DNA of 64,000 bases from Photobacterium sanctipauli (GTDB lineage Bacteria > Pseudomonadota > Gammaproteobacteria > Enterobacterales > Vibrionaceae), in assembly GCF_003026495.1 (NCBI RefSeq), contig NZ_PYMA01000005.1, forward strand, positions 186,001 to 250,000. Reading direction: 5' to 3'. The notes beneath the pieces are model-generated. The model had not been told where the DNA came from. It ran no database searches and worked only from the letters and a program-made list of their open reading frames with translations. Of the stretch, positions 43,428 through 52,103 are shown in pieces (the stretch's first letter is position 1; each line of letters begins with the position of its first letter). A program made the position numbers and the translations under genes.

Positions 43428-44000
43428 TTACATCTTTTTACAGTAAGCGGCAATGATCACCATGTTTGTACCAGCAGCTTTACCTGTCACGTGTAGCGGG
43501 TTGTCAGTTAGACGAATGCCGCGTACTGCTGTGCCTTGCTTAATCACAAGGTTAGAGCCTTTTACTGGTAGATCTTTAATAATTGTGACGTTGTCACCTG
43601 CTTGCAGCGGCGTGCCATTCACATCAACCGTTTTGATTGCATCCAGTTCTGCAAGCGCGATACCTTTTTCAGCCCATTCGATCTTGTCTTCTTCCATGTA
43701 CATCATGTCTAGCAGATCTTGAGCCCAAGTTTCTGACGAAAGGCGCTTCAGTAGGCGGTAAGCCATTACCTGTACAGCAGGCTCTTGGCTCCACATGCTG
43801 TCATTCAAACAACGCCAGTGGTTTTGATCTAGGTTCTCTGCGTCTTCAATTTCTGTACGGCAAGTACCACAAACCATTACACAGCTTCCAGCAGTCGTAT
43901 CTGGTGAAGCGGGTACTTCATAGACACTTAGGTTATCTGTAGATGAACAAAGTTCACATTTTTCGCCAGCACGCTGTTTAACGATATTTTCAATACTCAT
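43428..44000 (-). CDS. PhnA-family zinc-ribbon protein (YjdM-like)
   Basis: The 190-residue protein has an N-terminal zinc ribbon (KCELCSSTD, then MVCGTCRTEI) and a C-terminal PhnA domain with VDVNGTPLQAGDNVTIIKDLPVKG and IKQGTAVRGIRLTDNP. Despite the historic name, PhnA/YjdM is not part of phosphonate cleavage and its role is unclear. A single gene, with its own promoter region on the right. Length is longer than E. coli YjdM (about 110) because of the helical middle part. Confidence 0.85.
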   Translation of the reverse strand: MSIENIVKQRAGEKCELCSSTDNLSVYEVPASPDTTAGSCVMVCGTCRTEIEDAENLDQNHWRCLNDSMWSQEPAVQVMAYRLLKRLSSETWAQDLLDMMYMEEDKIEWAEKGIALAELDAIKTVDVNGTPLQAGDNVTIIKDLPVKGSNLVIKQGTAVRGIRLTDNPLHVTGKAAGTNMVIIAAYCKKM

Positions 44001-44242
44001 AAGGGATCCGTAGATATGTAATGGGGTTTACCATACAGGTAATTGTTCTGTTTAATATTATGACAGCAAATGAGTAGAAGGAAAGAAATCCTGCTTAAGA
44101 TCACATGAATTAAGCAGCTTGCGGATAAATTTTATGCGAGTGATACTTTGCGTGTTAATTGCTTGGTGTTTTTGTGTGGGTATTGTGTTGCTTTCAGGCT
44201 AAAATAATACTGCTTAATAAAATATTACAAACAAGGATTGTC

Positions 44243-44734
44243 ATGAAAAAAGCAATTGTTTTACTGAGTGCATTAGCATTATTTGGGTGTGACGAAGATG
44301 ATGTAAAGAACACGCTAACAGGTAAAGCTGAAGTATTTGCTGTTGTTAGTGCAGAGGTCGAGAGTGTCGACGGCTACAGAAGTGTAGAAGACCTGGAAAA
44401 TGATTATGGTATTACCTTACCTGATGATTTCCCGTCAGGCACTGAGTCTGCGCTGGATAGCAAACTAAATTCATTAGGTATTGATTTTGATGATACGAGT
44501 TGCGGGGTAATCGATACAACGGGCGATGTCTGTTTCGATGATGGGGGTGACAGCGTATGTGTGCCTGATGAAATCGAAAATATCGGTCTGAAGCTATACA
44601 CCATCGATATGGGTGATGTTGATGATGCCTATAAGAATGGCTTTTATCCAAAACTTGCTGCTGAATTACTTGGTGATACCTACACAGACTTTGATATTAA
44701 AGAGGATGTCAGTTGTTCATCCATTGGATTATAG
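44243..44734 (+). CDS. Acidic lipoprotein, function unknown
   Basis: The 163-residue protein has a lipoprotein signal with lipobox LALFGC (Cys near residue 16) and then a very acidic mature part rich in Asp (CDEDDVKNTLTG, DDFPSGTESALDS, FDDGGDSVCVPDE). Four further Cys could form disulfides. I do not recognise a domain. The ATG at 44243 with AAGGA upstream is clear. It precedes a secreted trypsin-like protease by 270 bases with a terminator in between, so they are separate transcripts. Confidence 0.7.
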   Translation: MKKAIVLLSALALFGCDEDDVKNTLTGKAEVFAVVSAEVESVDGYRSVEDLENDYGITLPDDFPSGTESALDSKLNSLGIDFDDTSCGVIDTTGDVCFDDGGDSVCVPDEIENIGLKLYTIDMGDVDDAYKNGFYPKLAAELLGDTYTDFDIKEDVSCSSIGL

Positions 44735-44805
44735 GAAAGTAATAAAACTAAATTTCGTACCACTCTAGCGACTAGTTTTCTCTGCTAGCTCAAGCACAGA
44801 TACTT

Positions 44806-44840
44806 GGCAAAAAACAGTTTGATCTGTTTTTTGCCTTTCT
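44806..44840 (+). terminator. Terminator of the acidic lipoprotein gene
   Basis: GGCAAAAAACAG pairs perfectly with CTGTTTTTTGCC over a 6-base loop, followed by TTTCTT. Confidence 0.75.
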
Positions 44841-45006
44841 TGTGAGCGTATAGGTAATTTGGTCTATTTGACAAGCGCTGCAAATAAAACCTTTTGCATT
44901 TAAAAATCGTTGTTCAGTCCCACTATGTTTGAGAAACCAGTATTTGTTCCCATAATATTGGTACATTATTGCCTATTAAAAATTTAACTAAATGGAATTA
45001 GTTACA

Positions 45007-46197
45007 ATGAAAAAGATCGCTTTGGCTTTTGTGCTTGGCAGTGCATTAGCAATGCCTTCGGTTCAGGCTGCTGATGTCGTCGGCTATGTTGTCGGTGGTA
45101 ATCCTGTATCACCCTCTGATAATCAATCTTGGATGGCCTCTGTCCGTTATACTCCTCAGAATACTGCACACCTCTGTGGTGGCAGTGTCATTAGTGAGCA
45201 CTGGGTGCTAACCGCCGCCCATTGTGTAGTTCATATGATTGATGGTGACAGTTACTCGGTGTTACCACCAAGCACACTCAATGTGATGGTAGGCTCAACT
45301 GAGAGTACAGTCGAAGACCCGAGTACTCTCTATGCCGTCACGCATGTTGTTGTCCACCCAGACTACATCCCAGATCCTGTTGTTAAATTCAGTGACTCTG
45401 GCACGGTTGAAGAAGTCATCAGTACCGCTTTAGACAGTGACTTAGCGCTTTTACGTGTTGGCAGGAGTTTTTTTGACTCGAACATCACACCAATAGCGCT
45501 GGCGAGCGATCAAGTTGCTAGTGATATTGAAGAAAGGTTAAACGGCGAATGGTCAGAGGTTAATCGCCCGACGAATACGAAAGTATCGGGGTGGGGGTCG
45601 ACCAACCCAAGCGGTACAGGTGGTTCAGATGAACTGATGGAGGCGGGGTTATCATTCTTACCAACAGCCGATTGCTTTGAGCGATTAGAATCAGGCATGC
45701 AGCAGTATTACATTCTTGATAGCCCATTTAATCGTACAAAGATTTGTGCGCTGCCACCTGACGTTGAGCCTGATTCAGAAGGGAACTCGTTGGGCTATGG
45801 TCCCGATTCATGTAAAGGGGATAGTGGTGGGCCACTTCGTGCCGAGGATGCCAGCGGTGTATGGCGACAAATAGGTATTGTGAGTGGAAGCCCAATGGGT
45901 ATACCGGTTTGCGGTTCTATCTCACGGCCAGGCTTTTATACCCGTGTAGGTACTTATTTTGACTGGATTGAGTCGACAAGCATTAGCATTCCTCAACAGC
46001 CAATTACTAATCCCGATTTTATCGAGCGAGCTTTAGAGCAGGAAGCAAAAGAAGATAAATGCAGTGCAGGGGTTGATGGTGTTAGCCATACAAATTGCAA
46101 TATGTCTTCGGGGGGAGGTGGGGCTGTTTCATGGCTTGCAGCGTTACCATTGTTATTGGTAGCGTACTTACGACGCCGAAGACACAACATCAGCTAA
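45007..46197 (+). CDS. Secreted trypsin-like serine protease with GlyGly-CTERM tail
   Basis: The 396-residue precursor has a signal peptide (IALAFVLGSALAMPSVQA), a chymotrypsin-fold domain with the catalytic triad in VLTAAHCVV, DSDLALLRV and CKGDSGGPL, and a C-terminal sorting signal: SSGGGGAVSWLAALPLLLVAYLRRRR, that is Gly-run, membrane segment, Arg cluster. This GlyGly-CTERM signal is processed by rhombosortase, and such proteases are type II secretion substrates in Vibrio. The ATG at 45007 gives the signal peptide; an ATG 15 bases earlier lacks a ribosome site. Confidence 0.9.
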   Translation: MKKIALAFVLGSALAMPSVQAADVVGYVVGGNPVSPSDNQSWMASVRYTPQNTAHLCGGSVISEHWVLTAAHCVVHMIDGDSYSVLPPSTLNVMVGSTESTVEDPSTLYAVTHVVVHPDYIPDPVVKFSDSGTVEEVISTALDSDLALLRVGRSFFDSNITPIALASDQVASDIEERLNGEWSEVNRPTNTKVSGWGSTNPSGTGGSDELMEAGLSFLPTADCFERLESGMQQYYILDSPFNRTKICALPPDVEPDSEGNSLGYGPDSCKGDSGGPLRAEDASGVWRQIGIVSGSPMGIPVCGSISRPGFYTRVGTYFDWIESTSISIPQQPITNPDFIERALEQEAKEDKCSAGVDGVSHTNCNMSSGGGGAVSWLAALPLLLVAYLRRRRHNIS

Positions 46198-46223
46198 TTT
46201 ATGGTCACACTGGCTAAAAAAGA

Positions 46224-46252
46224 AAAAGGGAAGCAAGCTTCCCTTTTATTTT
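46224..46252. terminator. Bidirectional terminator
   Basis: AAAAGGGAAG pairs with CTTCCCTTTT around a tight loop between the protease gene and the convergent codA, with A and T runs on both sides. Confidence 0.85.
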
Positions 46253-46270
46253 GTCTGATGAATAAGTGAT

Positions 46271-47557
46271 TTATCGGCGGAAAGTCACTTCTTCTTTACC
46301 GTTATCCAATTCAATCTTTGTTGTCGCTGGTTGTGTTTCAGCGATCACGTTACCTTGACGTACAGAGTAGCGAACTGGTACTTGGCGACGAACCGCATCA
46401 AAACCATTTTCAGCCGGTAGCACCAGCAAGTTACCTGGTTTGCCTACTTCGATGCCATAGTGATCTTGAATGTTCAGTGTGTGCGCTGAATTCGTGCTGA
46501 TCAAATCCAGTGAATTATTGATTTGGTCATAACCCATCACTTGGCAAACATGTAAGCCCATATGTAGCACTTGCATCATGTTAGCCGTGCCTAGTGGGTA
46601 CCAAGGGTCGAATACGTCGTCGTGACCGAAACAAACGTTGATGTCTGATGCCAGCATTTCTTTAACGCGAGTTACACCTCGGCGCTTAGGGTAGTCGTCA
46701 AAGCGACCCTGAAGGTGGATATTCACTAGTGGGTTAGCCACAAAGCTAATACCTGACATCTTCAATAAACGGAACAAGCGTGAAGCGTAAGCGCCGTTGT
46801 ATGAGTGCATAGCTGTAGTATGGCTAGCCGTTACCTTGTCACCCATTTCGAATTTATGCGCTAGAGCGGCAAGGGTTTCGACAAAACGAGATTGCTCATC
46901 GTCGATTTCGTCACAGTGTACATCGATTAAACGGTCGTACTTGCGAGCAAGCTCAAACACATAATGAAGCGACTCAACACCGTATTCACGAGTGAATTCG
47001 AAGTGAGGGATCGCACCGATGACATCAGCACCTAGTTTAACTGCTTCTTCTAGCAGTTCTTTACCATTAGGGTAAGACAGAATACCTTCTTGAGGAAAGG
47101 CAACAATCTGAATGTCTACCCACTGTTTCATCTCTTCTTTCACTTCAAGCATGGCTTTCAGTGCAATTAGCGTAGGATCCGAAACGTCAACATGGGTACG
47201 AACATGCTGTACACCATTGGCAATCTGCCATTTTAGTGTTTGCTTCGCACGTGCTTTTACGTCTTCAATCGACAGCATCGACTTACGCTCAGCCCAGCGC
47301 TCAATACCTTCAAACAGCGTGCCTGAGATATTCCAGTTCGGTTCGCCAGCTGTTTGTGTTGTGTCTAGGTGAATGTGCGGCTCGCAGAAAGGAGGCACCG
47401 CCATGCCACCTTCGCCATCAATCACAGTTGCGTTATGAACAAGCGATTCATCCATGCTCGCGATAGTTTTGAATTGACCGTCCTCAATAAGGATTTGGTG
47501 CAGGCCACCCTTGCCGCGTAGGGTAACATTTTGAATCAGCGTGTTTGAGGTTTGCAT
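46271..47557 (-). CDS. codA: Cytosine deaminase
   Basis: CodA deaminates cytosine to uracil. The 428-residue amidohydrolase has the metal ligands in [13 protein letters not shown] (HxH), [25 protein letters not shown] and [17 protein letters not shown] with the catalytic Asp, matching E. coli CodA. It starts at ATG 47557, 12 bases after codB. Together codB and codA import and use cytosine as a nitrogen and pyrimidine source. Confidence 0.93.
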   Translation of the reverse strand: MQTSNTLIQNVTLRGKGGLHQILIEDGQFKTIASMDESLVHNATVIDGEGGMAVPPFCEPHIHLDTTQTAGEPNWNISGTLFEGIERWAERKSMLSIEDVKARAKQTLKWQIANGVQHVRTHVDVSDPTLIALKAMLEVKEEMKQWVDIQIVAFPQEGILSYPNGKELLEEAVKLGADVIGAIPHFEFTREYGVESLHYVFELARKYDRLIDVHCDEIDDEQSRFVETLAALAHKFEMGDKVTASHTTAMHSYNGAYASRLFRLLKMSGISFVANPLVNIHLQGRFDDYPKRRGVTRVKEMLASDINVCFGHDDVFDPWYPLGTANMMQVLHMGLHVCQVMGYDQINNSLDLISTNSAHTLNIQDHYGIEVGKPGNLLVLPAENGFDAVRRQVPVRYSVRQGNVIAETQPATTKIELDNGKEEVTFRR

Positions 47558-47569
47558 CTTAAAGAATCC

Positions 47570-48811
47570 TTATGCAATAGAAGCCGATGTTTTGGTCGAG
47601 CCGTTTAGCAATGGGTTAAGGATAAGGTAGCTGATAGCACCACCTAGTACCGCATTTACAGGCACTACGCCAGGTAGGAAGTGACCCGCCGCTACACCGA
47701 TGGCTACACCAATAATGGCAGCCCAGTTAACTGTCTTAAATTCTGCGTTGGCAAAATCTTTGTAACGATGACGGTTTTTCAAGAAGTCTGCAATGATGAT
47801 ACCGCCAATTGGTGGAATTGCAGCCGATAGGAAGGTTAACCAGCCAACAAAGTTATTGTACAGCCAAAGCGCACACAATGTACCAATTAAGCCGTTTGCC
47901 ATCGATAGGTATTTACTCGATAGACCTGTTACGTTCGAGAAGCCAAGACCAGATGCATAAAGCGCGTTATCGTTGGTTGTCCAAATATTTAGGCCAAGTA
48001 CGATAATAGCTGGAATTAGTAGGCCTTGCGCAATCATCACTTCTGAGATGTCTGATTGACCAGTTGCAGCTGCACCGGCTGCACCAAAGATGAACATCAG
48101 CGAGTTACCGATGAAGAAAGCAATCATTGTAACTGCAACGGCACCCATTGGCTTTTTGCCAAAGCGAACGAAGTCAGCTGTTAGTGTACCCGCTGAAACG
48201 AATGAGCCGACTACAAGTGCAAGGGCGGTAGAAAACTCGATTGGGTTTTCAGGGCTAATTGCACGAAGTCCTTCAACACCACCTACGCTACCAACTGCTT
48301 CAAATACAGAATAACCACCAAGCAGGGCAATTGCTGGTACGGCAATCGCAGATAGTACCATCAGCGCTGAGATACCGAAGTATACCGTGGCAGTCATTAG
48401 TAGGCCGGAAACAATGATAAGTATGTTGGTATCAATGCCCGTGGCTTTCTGTACTGGGATTGCGAACATCGCCACACCAACGCCGAACCAACCGACCTGT
48501 GTACCGCCAAGAAGAAGAGAAGGAAGCCAAGAGCCTTTAGAGCCAAAAGAGAAACGAGCTAGGAGATGAGTAGAAAGACCAGAAGAAGCGCCGATGTATC
48601 CGAGGAAGGAAGTGTAGATACCGAGGATGAGGTTACCAATGAGAACAGCAAGGAAGAAGTCATCGAAAGAAAGCCCCGTTCCTAATGTTCCACCGGTCCA
48701 CATACTGGCGGAAAAGAAGGTTAATCCCAACATCACCATTGTTAGGGATAGTACACCTTTACGTGCCGATTGCGGCACCGCGCCAAGACTGTAGTTATTA
48801 TCACCAGCCAT
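47570..48811 (-). CDS. codB: Cytosine permease
   Basis: The 413-residue NCS1-family transporter has about 12 membrane segments and begins NYSLGAVPQSARKGVLSLTMVMLG, the CodB-type start, with the family loop LGYIGASSGLSTHLLARFSFGSKGS. It co-transports cytosine with protons or sodium. GAGGTG precedes the ATG. It leads the codBA operon; a long intergenic region lies upstream. Confidence 0.92.
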   Translation of the reverse strand: MAGDNNYSLGAVPQSARKGVLSLTMVMLGLTFFSASMWTGGTLGTGLSFDDFFLAVLIGNLILGIYTSFLGYIGASSGLSTHLLARFSFGSKGSWLPSLLLGGTQVGWFGVGVAMFAIPVQKATGIDTNILIIVSGLLMTATVYFGISALMVLSAIAVPAIALLGGYSVFEAVGSVGGVEGLRAISPENPIEFSTALALVVGSFVSAGTLTADFVRFGKKPMGAVAVTMIAFFIGNSLMFIFGAAGAAATGQSDISEVMIAQGLLIPAIIVLGLNIWTTNDNALYASGLGFSNVTGLSSKYLSMANGLIGTLCALWLYNNFVGWLTFLSAAIPPIGGIIIADFLKNRHRYKDFANAEFKTVNWAAIIGVAIGVAAGHFLPGVVPVNAVLGGAISYLILNPLLNGSTKTSASIA

Positions 48812-49174
48812 TTTTACACCTCAAGCTACATCATTTTAATAGTAAAAATGTTTACCTACTTCCGGGCAAACGGCGCGTATTCTATTTGATTTTTTGCTCG
48901 TGTCAATTAAGTATTTTGCTTTTATTGCTATTTTTCAACTTGCTTTATTTATCTTGTTGTTTTTAAAGGGTTGCATGATCGGCTCGGTGTTATGTTTATT
49001 TATATAAAAACGATTTCATTAGCATGGAAAAGTTTAAAACAAAGCAAAATAAGGCCGCTTGCTACAAGCTTGTAACTAATGGGCGAGGAGTGGATATTGA
49101 TGACTAACCACCACACAGTGCAAACGGTTGCTTTTGTGTTGATATACAAAGGTTACGTGCGGTAAAGGGTATGC

Positions 49175-49270
49175 ATGATGGTATCTCTAGTTTTGTTGTT
49201 GTTTTTGGTTGCTTGGGTTTGTTTTTTAGAGGTGTTTGCTGTTTTTTGTTGTTTTGTTGGGGTTTTTTAA
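49175..49270 (+). CDS. Candidate 31-residue hydrophobic peptide
   Basis: ATGATG with AAGGG about five bases upstream opens a frame for a peptide with a single hydrophobic stretch (VSLVLLLFLVAWVCFLEVF and on to FCCFVGVF) and one acidic residue. A hairpin with T run follows at 49300-49319. The composition follows from a T/G-rich sequence, so chance is possible. If real it would be a membrane micro-peptide of the kind seen in type I toxins or regulators. No antisense RNA was identified. Confidence 0.25.
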   Translation: MMVSLVLLLFLVAWVCFLEVFAVFCCFVGVF

Positions 49271-49299
49271 AGGTTTTATTATGGCTAAAATTTAAGTTG

Positions 49300-49320
49300 G
49301 TGGTTAGTTAACCACTTTTG
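49300..49320 (+). terminator. Short terminator-like hairpin
   Basis: GTGGTT pairs with AACCAC over a 4-base loop and is followed by TTTTG. Weak but placed 30 bases after the small hydrophobic frame. Confidence 0.35.
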
Positions 49321-49335
49321 ATTTACTCAAGGGGC

Positions 49336-49358
49336 TGTGGATAACTTCGTTATCCACA
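49336..49358. promoter_or_regulatory. Inverted pair of perfect DnaA-box sequences
   Basis: TGTGGATAAC-TTC-GTTATCCACA is a perfect 10-base inverted repeat; each arm contains TTATCCACA, the strong DnaA-box consensus, facing the other. It could bind DnaA or simply form a hairpin. No other replication-origin landmarks (AT-rich 13-mers, gidA, rctB) are nearby, so I do not call an origin. Confidence 0.4.
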
Positions 49359-49605
49359 AAAGCTGTGAGTAACCCTGTGGGAAATGCTACGGGGCTAACT
49401 CCCATGCTGGCTACGGCAAAGTCAATAGTTCTAGCAATGAAAAATGATGTAAATTCAACACCGTTGACCTAGTTCAATTTCGCATAAATACAAGTATTTG
49501 TGACTGTTTAAGACTCAAATGTTAGTGATATTTCGCTTGATTAAGAAAAGGTAAGAACTGATAATTGCTTACGTTTGAGAATGGATATTATCTTTAGGTT
49601 GGTAC

Positions 49606-50271
49606 GTGTCGAAGATCCTGGTAATTGATGATGATGTAACGCTTTGTGAGTTACTTGAAGAAGTCTTGATTGAAGAGGGCTATGACGCCCACTGTGAACA
49701 CTGCGGTGAGTCTGGCTTGAAATACTTACAAGATAATGCAATAGACCTTGTTTTACTTGACGTCATGTTACCTGAATTAGATGGCATGCAAGTGGCGAGA
49801 CGAATATGCCAGCGCTTTGCCACTCCTATTCTTATGCTGACAGCTCTATCTGACGAAGCGTCTTTACTTGATGGATTACAGGCTGGTGCTGATCAATATG
49901 TCGCCAAGCCGTTCAAAGTTGAAGAGTTATTAGCACGTATTACCTCTATGTTAAGAAGGGTGGCATTAGAAAGGCAACGTTTAGGTGCCAACCAAGCGGT
50001 ATCTGTTATTGCCGAGCAATTACAACGCTTACCATTGACAGGAACTGAGTCTGAGTTACTTGAATATTTAATTACGCATAATGGAATTGTTGTTTCTAAA
50101 GCGGAATTACAGAAAGAAGTACTGAAGAAGGAGCTTAGTCCGTTCGACCGAAACCTTGACATGCATATTAGCAATATACGAAGAAAGATGGTGAAGTCAG
50201 GTTTGTCAAAGCAGCATATTAAGACGGTGCGTGGGCGAGGGTATAGTTTCTTGGAAACAGTTGGACAATAA
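49606..50271 (+). CDS. OmpR-family response regulator (CpxR-like), orphan
   Basis: The 221-residue protein has a receiver domain (acidic pocket IDDDV, phosphoacceptor in DLVLLDVMLPELDG, Lys in VAKPFKVEEL) and an OmpR-type winged helix (LTGTESELLEYLITHNG, HISNIRRKM, IKTVRGRGYSFLE). It looks like CpxR. No histidine kinase or cpxP-like gene is adjacent, so it is an orphan in this window. The start is GTG at 49606, preceded by a weak AGG. A terminator follows directly. Confidence 0.87.
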   Translation: MSKILVIDDDVTLCELLEEVLIEEGYDAHCEHCGESGLKYLQDNAIDLVLLDVMLPELDGMQVARRICQRFATPILMLTALSDEASLLDGLQAGADQYVAKPFKVEELLARITSMLRRVALERQRLGANQAVSVIAEQLQRLPLTGTESELLEYLITHNGIVVSKAELQKEVLKKELSPFDRNLDMHISNIRRKMVKSGLSKQHIKTVRGRGYSFLETVGQ

Positions 50272-50303
50272 AAAAAGAGTGGCGCATAGAGCGCCACTTT
50301 TTT
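50272..50303. terminator. Bidirectional terminator
   Basis: AGTGGCGC pairs with GCGCCACT, flanked by a run of A and a run of T, between the regulator and the convergent lipoprotein gene; its left edge touches the regulator stop codon. Confidence 0.85.
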
Positions 50304-50307
50304 CTAT

Positions 50308-50571
50308 TTACTTGCTATATGAACTAGCAATGTTGTCAATACGCTGGTTGGCGCGCATTGCTTCTTGGTATGCAGCATCAGATGCAGCACGTGCATCGTT
50401 AACTGCGCCAGCCATTTGGTCTTGCTGGCTTTGTAGAGCACCTACCTGATCAGAGAGCATATCGACTTTGTTAGTGAGTTGCTGCATTTGATCAACTTCG
50501 TCTGAGCTTGAACAACCAATTAGTGTTGCACTCAGAATAATACCGGTAAGGATAGATAATGAACGGTTCAT
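50308..50571 (-). CDS. lpp: Lpp-like (Braun-type) outer-membrane lipoprotein
   Basis: The 87-residue protein has a lipoprotein signal ending ATLIGCSSS, then a heptad-repeat coiled coil (VDQMQQLTNKVDMLSDQVGAL, ending AMRANQRIDNIASSYSK). Size, trimeric coiled-coil pattern and a C-terminal Lys match E. coli Lpp (ending YRK), whose last Lys is covalently joined to peptidoglycan. The ATG at 50571 is preferred over an upstream in-frame non-ATG start. It converges on the orphan response regulator. Confidence 0.85.
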   Translation of the reverse strand: MNRSLSILTGIILSATLIGCSSSDEVDQMQQLTNKVDMLSDQVGALQSQQDQMAGAVNDARAASDAAYQEAMRANQRIDNIASSYSK

Positions 50572-50730
50572 TTTTCTTTCTTCTCCTTTGTTTGCCACTA
50601 CAGACCGAGTGTTAAATTTATCAGTCGGCAGAGTTAGTATGGCATATGTCTCGCAAATTGCTGCTTAAACACCAATTTTTGTTAAAAAATATGCTCTCAA
50701 GAATGAGAAAAACAGTAATAAGGTGCGTAA

Positions 50731-51330
50731 TTACGTGGCTTCTGGCTTTTCATCATTGAGTAAGCGATTGATGGTCTCAACCAAAATATTTGGGTTCAAA
50801 GTATGCTGCACCTTATCAATCAGCTCACCTTCAGGGTTTAAAAAATAAAAGTAAGAGCTGTGATCAACGGCGTATTCTAATGCCGAGTCTTCTAGATCTG
50901 TACGCATATAGAGCACACCATATTTTTCAGCTAATGCTTTAGTTTGATCCGCGGTACCTGTCATGCCTGTAATATTTTTATGAAAATATTTAGCGTATTG
51001 GTCACTCTTTTCAGCAGTATCTCGATCGGGATCTAATGTGATAAAGATTGGCCAAAGTTGGTTTAATTGCTGGTCATCGAGTTTCTTCATTGCAGCAGAG
51101 AGTACTGCAAGGGATGTTGGACAGACATCTGGGCAATGGGTATAGCCAAAATAAATAACACGGAGTCTTGAGTCTGCCTCGTCATATAAGTCTACTGCTT
51201 CTTTTCCACTTTCAAGTATATTGAGTGGATAAGCTGGGGCCGTAGCAGTTTGGTCTCGGTTATCAACGATAACGCTAGTAAGAAGCCCGGCAATTAGCGC
51301 TAAGGCGAGAATTATCCATTGATATTTCAC
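50731..51330 (-). CDS. SCO1/SenC-family copper chaperone
   Basis: The 199-residue protein has an N-terminal membrane anchor (WIILALALIAGLLTSVIV) and a thioredoxin-like domain with the copper ligands C-P-D-V-C in GYTHCPDVCPTSL and a His in YAVDHSSYFY. It delivers copper to the CuA site of cytochrome c oxidase. It overlaps the upstream 151-residue gene by four bases. No oxidase subunit genes are in the window, so the partner oxidase is elsewhere. Confidence 0.9.
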   Translation of the reverse strand: MKYQWIILALALIAGLLTSVIVDNRDQTATAPAYPLNILESGKEAVDLYDEADSRLRVIYFGYTHCPDVCPTSLAVLSAAMKKLDDQQLNQLWPIFITLDPDRDTAEKSDQYAKYFHKNITGMTGTADQTKALAEKYGVLYMRTDLEDSALEYAVDHSSYFYFLNPEGELIDKVQHTLNPNILVETINRLLNDEKPEAT

Positions 51331-51782
51331 TGTATCATCCTTATTGAAATATTAACTGGTCGTGTTTCAGGGCCAGGACGCGTAGTTTGAATTTGTCCCT
51401 GCCACGTCATTTCATCACTTGTACAAAAGGGTAGCATTAACTCCCCCGTAAACTGGTTACTTTGATTAATTCGGGTGAGGTTAAGCTTGTAGATCCCCAT
51501 CATCATTTCATTGCCTTCAAGTGATAACGTCAAAGTATCTTGCTTCTCACTTAGAGCAGGCCAATCAACAGTGATGGTTGATGCTTGCATCGGGCGGATC
51601 ACATCTTCACTGAGTGTTACTGTCACGCCTTCCTGATTGCAAGCGGTGGTACTAAGGTTGCAGTAATCCACAGAAGGCAACATTGATGATGCTACATTTC
51701 TACTATAAAACTGATAAACACTCGTGGCGAGCAGTGTTGTAATCAACATTACCGCAGCCTTGTGAGTCTTTTTAGTGAGCAT
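51327..51782 (-). CDS. Membrane-anchored periplasmic protein coupled to SenC, function unknown
   Basis: The 151-residue protein has one N-terminal membrane segment (AAVMLITTLLATSVYQFY) and a periplasmic beta-rich domain with three Cys (DYCNLSTTACNQEG, LPFCTSDE) and a Met-rich stretch NEMMMGIYKLNL. I do not recognise the family. Cys and Met residues plus translational overlap with a copper chaperone suggest a role in copper delivery or redox; that is inference. The ATG at 51782 has AAGGA upstream; a GTG six bases earlier is the alternative. Confidence 0.7.
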   Translation of the reverse strand: MLTKKTHKAAVMLITTLLATSVYQFYSRNVASSMLPSVDYCNLSTTACNQEGVTVTLSEDVIRPMQASTITVDWPALSEKQDTLTLSLEGNEMMMGIYKLNLTRINQSNQFTGELMLPFCTSDEMTWQGQIQTTRPGPETRPVNISIRMIQ

Positions 51783-52103
51783 GGTCACATCCTTCAGCGC
51801 TTTTTCCCTAATTTATCATTCTCTTAGCTGGGCTTTTAGATTAAGCCTTCGTTTTGTGAGTAACGTAGGAGTTCATGCTATTTGCGTATGTAACACGTTG
51901 TTAATGCTGTTATTAAATGTTAGGGATTTCGTTTTCTGTCGTCATTATTGGTTAAATTTATGATTCCGTTTCATATTATTGCTAAATAGGTCACATATTG
52001 TACGTGTTGAATAGTGATCTATACCACGAAAGAGGTAGTTAAAAACAAGGATACTTCTTCACGATCATTGAAATGCAATATAAATTACTATTAGGTGATG
52101 ATA
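51783..52103. promoter_or_regulatory. Divergent control region, SenC operon / asparaginase
   Basis: This 321-base AT-rich spacer holds the divergent promoters. GTGATCTATACCAC at 52014-52027 differs from the CRP half-site pair GTGA-N6-TCAC at one position and may be a CRP (or FNR) site for the asparaginase gene, whose E. coli counterpart is under CRP and FNR control. No small gene is supported. Confidence 0.45.

Larger units (their letters stand above)
48812..49605. other. Long intergenic region upstream of codB and the response regulator
   Basis: About 790 bases lacking any gene over 35 codons. It should contain the codB promoter at the left and that of the regulator at the right. In between are a T/G-rich stretch with a 31-codon hydrophobic frame (49175-49270), a short terminator-like hairpin (49300-49319), and a pair of facing DnaA-box sequences (49336-49358), each annotated separately. 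Confidence 0.45.

Noticed and set aside
49336-49358. Reading the DnaA-box dyad as a replication origin
   Set aside because: No AT-rich unwinding element, no further boxes and none of the usual origin genes (mnmG, mioC, rctB) are nearby.
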